A stretch of DNA of 64,000 nucleotides from the NCBI RefSeq assembly GCF_000331535.1, contig NZ_AMZN01000069.1:24711-88710 (forward strand), given 5' to 3'. The notes under the pieces are model-generated. The model was given only the letters and a program-made list of their open reading frames with translations, had not been told where the DNA came from and ran no database searches. The position numbers and the translations under genes are program-made. This stretch comes from Fulvivirga imtechensis AK7 (lineage in GTDB: Bacteria; Bacteroidota; Bacteroidia; Cytophagales; Cyclobacteriaceae). Below are positions 63,702 through 64,000 of this stretch, in pieces. Position 1 is the stretch's first letter; every line of letters begins with the position of its first letter.

Positions 63702-64000
63702 AATGTGAGTTCGATATAAGATGCCTGAAAAAAGGCGGTCATACTGCCTGTCCCGAACTTGTCTAACTTACCTCGGGGAGGCAGCCAACAACTTTTCGTT
63801 GATTTTGTGGATAATGACATAGCTTCAGAACGGCCTTGAGAAAATGGCGTTAAGAATTTCAATGCCACACGCACCCCTTATAAATCACACTGTTTGAGCC
63901 CCGTTTTTCACGGGGTGAGTTTGTGATTTGTCATCGCAGGCATTGAAATTTAGCCATTACTCACAGCCTTGACTTTTTTTGTTATCCCGAAAGCTTTATA
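63702..64000 (-). repeat. Terminal-inverted-repeat element, truncated by the window edge (copy D)
   Basis: It begins AATGTGAGTTCGATATA (63702-63718) and follows the reverse complement of copy B (32746-33167) to the last base of the window, CTTTATA. A central palindromic block near GCCCCGTTTTTCACGGGGT differs from copy B. Confidence 0.8.

Larger units (their letters stand above)
63602..64000. other. Gene-free end of the window
   Basis: After the operon come ACTGGT-type repeats with a hairpin (63648-63681) and a truncated copy of the terminal-inverted-repeat element (63702-64000). No gene is supported. Confidence 0.6.

Overview
The window is a chromosomal segment of a gliding-type Bacteroidota bacterium, most likely from the order Cytophagales (a Fulvivirga- or Roseivirga-like lineage is an inference). 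The evidence is a full-length SprA type IX secretion (T9SS) translocon, a protein with a T9SS C-terminal sorting domain, paired TonB proteins with acidic linkers, an OmpP1/FadL-like porin, Bacteroidota families (DUF4837, DUF4292, BT_3928-type DoxX) and many promoters of the Bacteroidota form TTTG-(18-22 nt)-TAnnTTTG. No rRNA, tRNA, CRISPR array or transposase gene was recognised.

Layout. 1-126 is the edge of an unknown leftward gene. 276-8495 is a chemosensory operon: a giant soluble poly-HAMP receptor, CheW, CheY, CheA and a CheC-type phosphatase. 8565-10720 holds a 2-oxoglutarate/Fe(II)-type oxygenase and a ChrA-type transporter. 11445-19396 is an AT-rich accessory block: an acyltransferase-like protein, a membrane-bound LuxR-type regulator, a small double-glycine-leader peptide, a three-gene ABC exporter, a polytopic membrane protein, a membrane-anchored thioredoxin-like protein and a C39-peptidase ABC exporter (PCAT). 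This is the best candidate for an undescribed system. A two-cysteine, glycine-rich peptide appears to be made under a dedicated promoter, trimmed and exported by the PCAT, possibly oxidised by the CxxC protein, with the small ABC exporter as possible self-protection. The block ends in a pile-up of repeats (19490-20195).

20208-32587 is a leftward conserved block: maeB, ruvA, sprA, gcvH, vanZ-like and two tonB paralogues. 33183-45261 is a second leftward block for envelope functions: crotonase, flippase, sugar nucleotidyltransferase, TPR protein, DUF4292 lipoprotein, EnvC, then TatA, GatA, a LysM lytic transglycosylase and a DUF4837 lipoprotein. 45760-58678 is mixed housekeeping: T9SS cargo, threonine degradation (tdh/kbl), c-di-AMP cyclase (cdaA), folP, DUF1599, DoxX-thioredoxin, aroK, a FadL-like porin, a low-complexity secreted protein and proS. 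59042-63601 is a compact glycosyltransferase operon with a rhodanese and a TIGR04282-type transferase.

Several intergenic repeat families lie across the window: a mobile-looking element with 17-bp terminal inverted repeats (four recognisable copies plus one decayed), a hairpin-rich direct repeat (two copies), a heptanucleotide tandem array, and a 10-bp-stem hairpin flanking the 19.5-20.2 kb repeat cluster. All similarities were judged by eye from motifs; no database search was run.
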